Made by a program: the position numbers and the translations under genes
From: Methylomarinum vadi
GTDB lineage: Bacteria; Pseudomonadota; Gammaproteobacteria; Methylococcales; Methylomonadaceae
Assembly (NCBI RefSeq): GCF_000733935.1
Contig: NZ_JPON01000001.1
Span: forward strand, 3,856,623 to 3,920,622
Direction: 5' to 3'
Length of the DNA stretch: 64,000 nt
Notes under the pieces: generated by a model
Told to the model about the DNA's origin: nothing
Seen by the model: the letters and a program-made list of their open reading frames with translations, nothing else
The model's database searches: none
Part shown: in pieces, positions 63,573 through 64,000 of the stretch
How positions within the stretch are numbered: position 1 is the first letter of the stretch
Layout of the letters: the number at the start of each line of letters is the position of its first letter

Positions 63573-64000
63573 TCAGATAAACCGGTCTATTGCAATACCT
63601 CGGATGATTTCCTCCAGATTATCCGGAGCAATAAATTCCAATGTTTTAGCGCCAATGCGCCGTTGTTCCAATAATCCCAATTTGTGTAAATGTATCAAAT
63701 CCGCTCGAGATGTCGCATAAGCAATGCGGTGGCTGACTTGATGGGATTTTACTGAGTATTCGTGTCCAGGATGGCGGATTGCATGGCTTATCAGAGCAAG
63801 TTCTCGGTGATTCAAGTTGGAATGTTTGAGTAGTTTTTCAGCTTGTTTCACCTGTTTTGCTTTGCGCTCCAAATACTTTTCCAAGTCTTGAAGTGCTTGG
63901 TCGATGACTTCCAACTGATAGTTGATGAAGTAAGTCAAATCGTTGTCATCGGTTTCCGTCTCTAGATAGGAGCGACCATATTTGGCCGGAGCGTTTTTTA
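63573..64000 (-). CDS. Fic family protein, C-terminal part (truncated by window)
   Basis: The frame is open to the end of the window. It reads YGRSYLETETDDNDLTYFIN then YQLEVIDQALQDLEKYLERK, with a winged-helix ending in KLGLLEQRRIGAKTLEFIAP. The region DDNDLTYFI-YQL is found after the catalytic core of many Fic proteins, so this is the C-terminal helical and winged-helix part. The HPF motif would lie beyond 64000. Confidence 0.8.
   Translation of the reverse strand, partial: KNAPAKYGRSYLETETDDNDLTYFINYQLEVIDQALQDLEKYLERKAKQVKQAEKLLKHSNLNHRELALISHAIRHPGHEYSVKSHQVSHRIAYATSRADLIHLHKLGLLEQRRIGAKTLEFIAPDNLEEIIRGIAIDRFI

Overview
The window looks like chromosome from a Gammaproteobacterium. The block recA-recX-alaS-lysC-csrA followed by tRNA-Ser and tRNA-Arg is the usual gammaproteobacterial arrangement. 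PEP-CTERM, RAYT/REP and 7TMR-DISM kinase genes give a Methylococcales-like flavour, but no C1-metabolism marker is present, so the order is only an impression.

Layout. 0-5.4 kb: 3' end of a gamma-glutamyltransferase gene, a minus-strand umuD-umuC pair followed by a Nudix lipoprotein, and an ABC exporter. 5.5-12.6 kb: accessory and decaying DNA, with 166-bp tandem repeats around a RAYT transposase, a Uma2 gene, a MazF-type toxin whose antitoxin gene carries an early stop, fragments of RND and ABC transporter genes, a 100-bp MITE, a large secreted propeller/phytase-like protein behind a Pho box, and an IS200-type element with a nonsense-mutated transposase. 12.8-21.5 kb: a secreted subtilase, tRNA-Arg, pyrF, an AEC permease, a cinA homologue, uup and tRNA-Ser. 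21.6-31.5 kb: a type I restriction locus, hsdM (frameshifted)-hsdS-RAYT-fic-hsdR-ygjP-like. A RAYT-family repeat sits in frame inside hsdR.

31.8-43.1 kb holds envelope and regulatory genes: a SleB-type hydrolase, a pirin, a small membrane protein whose Shine-Dalgarno lies in an 18-bp perfect hairpin, a lipoprotein gene split by a second MITE copy, a START-domain protein, a 788-aa exported protein, a cold-shock/zinc-ribbon membrane protein, and a divergent response regulator and histidine kinase whose start codons share one CATG. The kinase ORF has an in-frame stop.

43.1-50.5 kb is the most striking region: eight tightly packed, mostly overlapping minus-strand genes (Nudix, PhoU-APH kinase fusion, RimK-like ATP-grasp, HprK-related kinase B, SixA-Nudix fusion, histidine phosphatase, metallophosphoesterase, amphi-Trp protein). 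It contains the ATP-grasp, amphi-Trp and HprK-like components that I recall as the uncharacterised 'GAK' association, here joined by several phosphate-removing enzymes.

50.5-59.5 kb is mainly core housekeeping. After tRNA-Asn (59.45 kb) begins an AT-richer accessory segment: a proteasome-like Ntn hydrolase candidate, a nuclease-gene remnant, a PEP-CTERM protein, an AlpA-like regulator coupled to a truncated YqaJ-like gene, a DUF6387-like protein, and the C-terminal part of a Fic-family protein running off the window.
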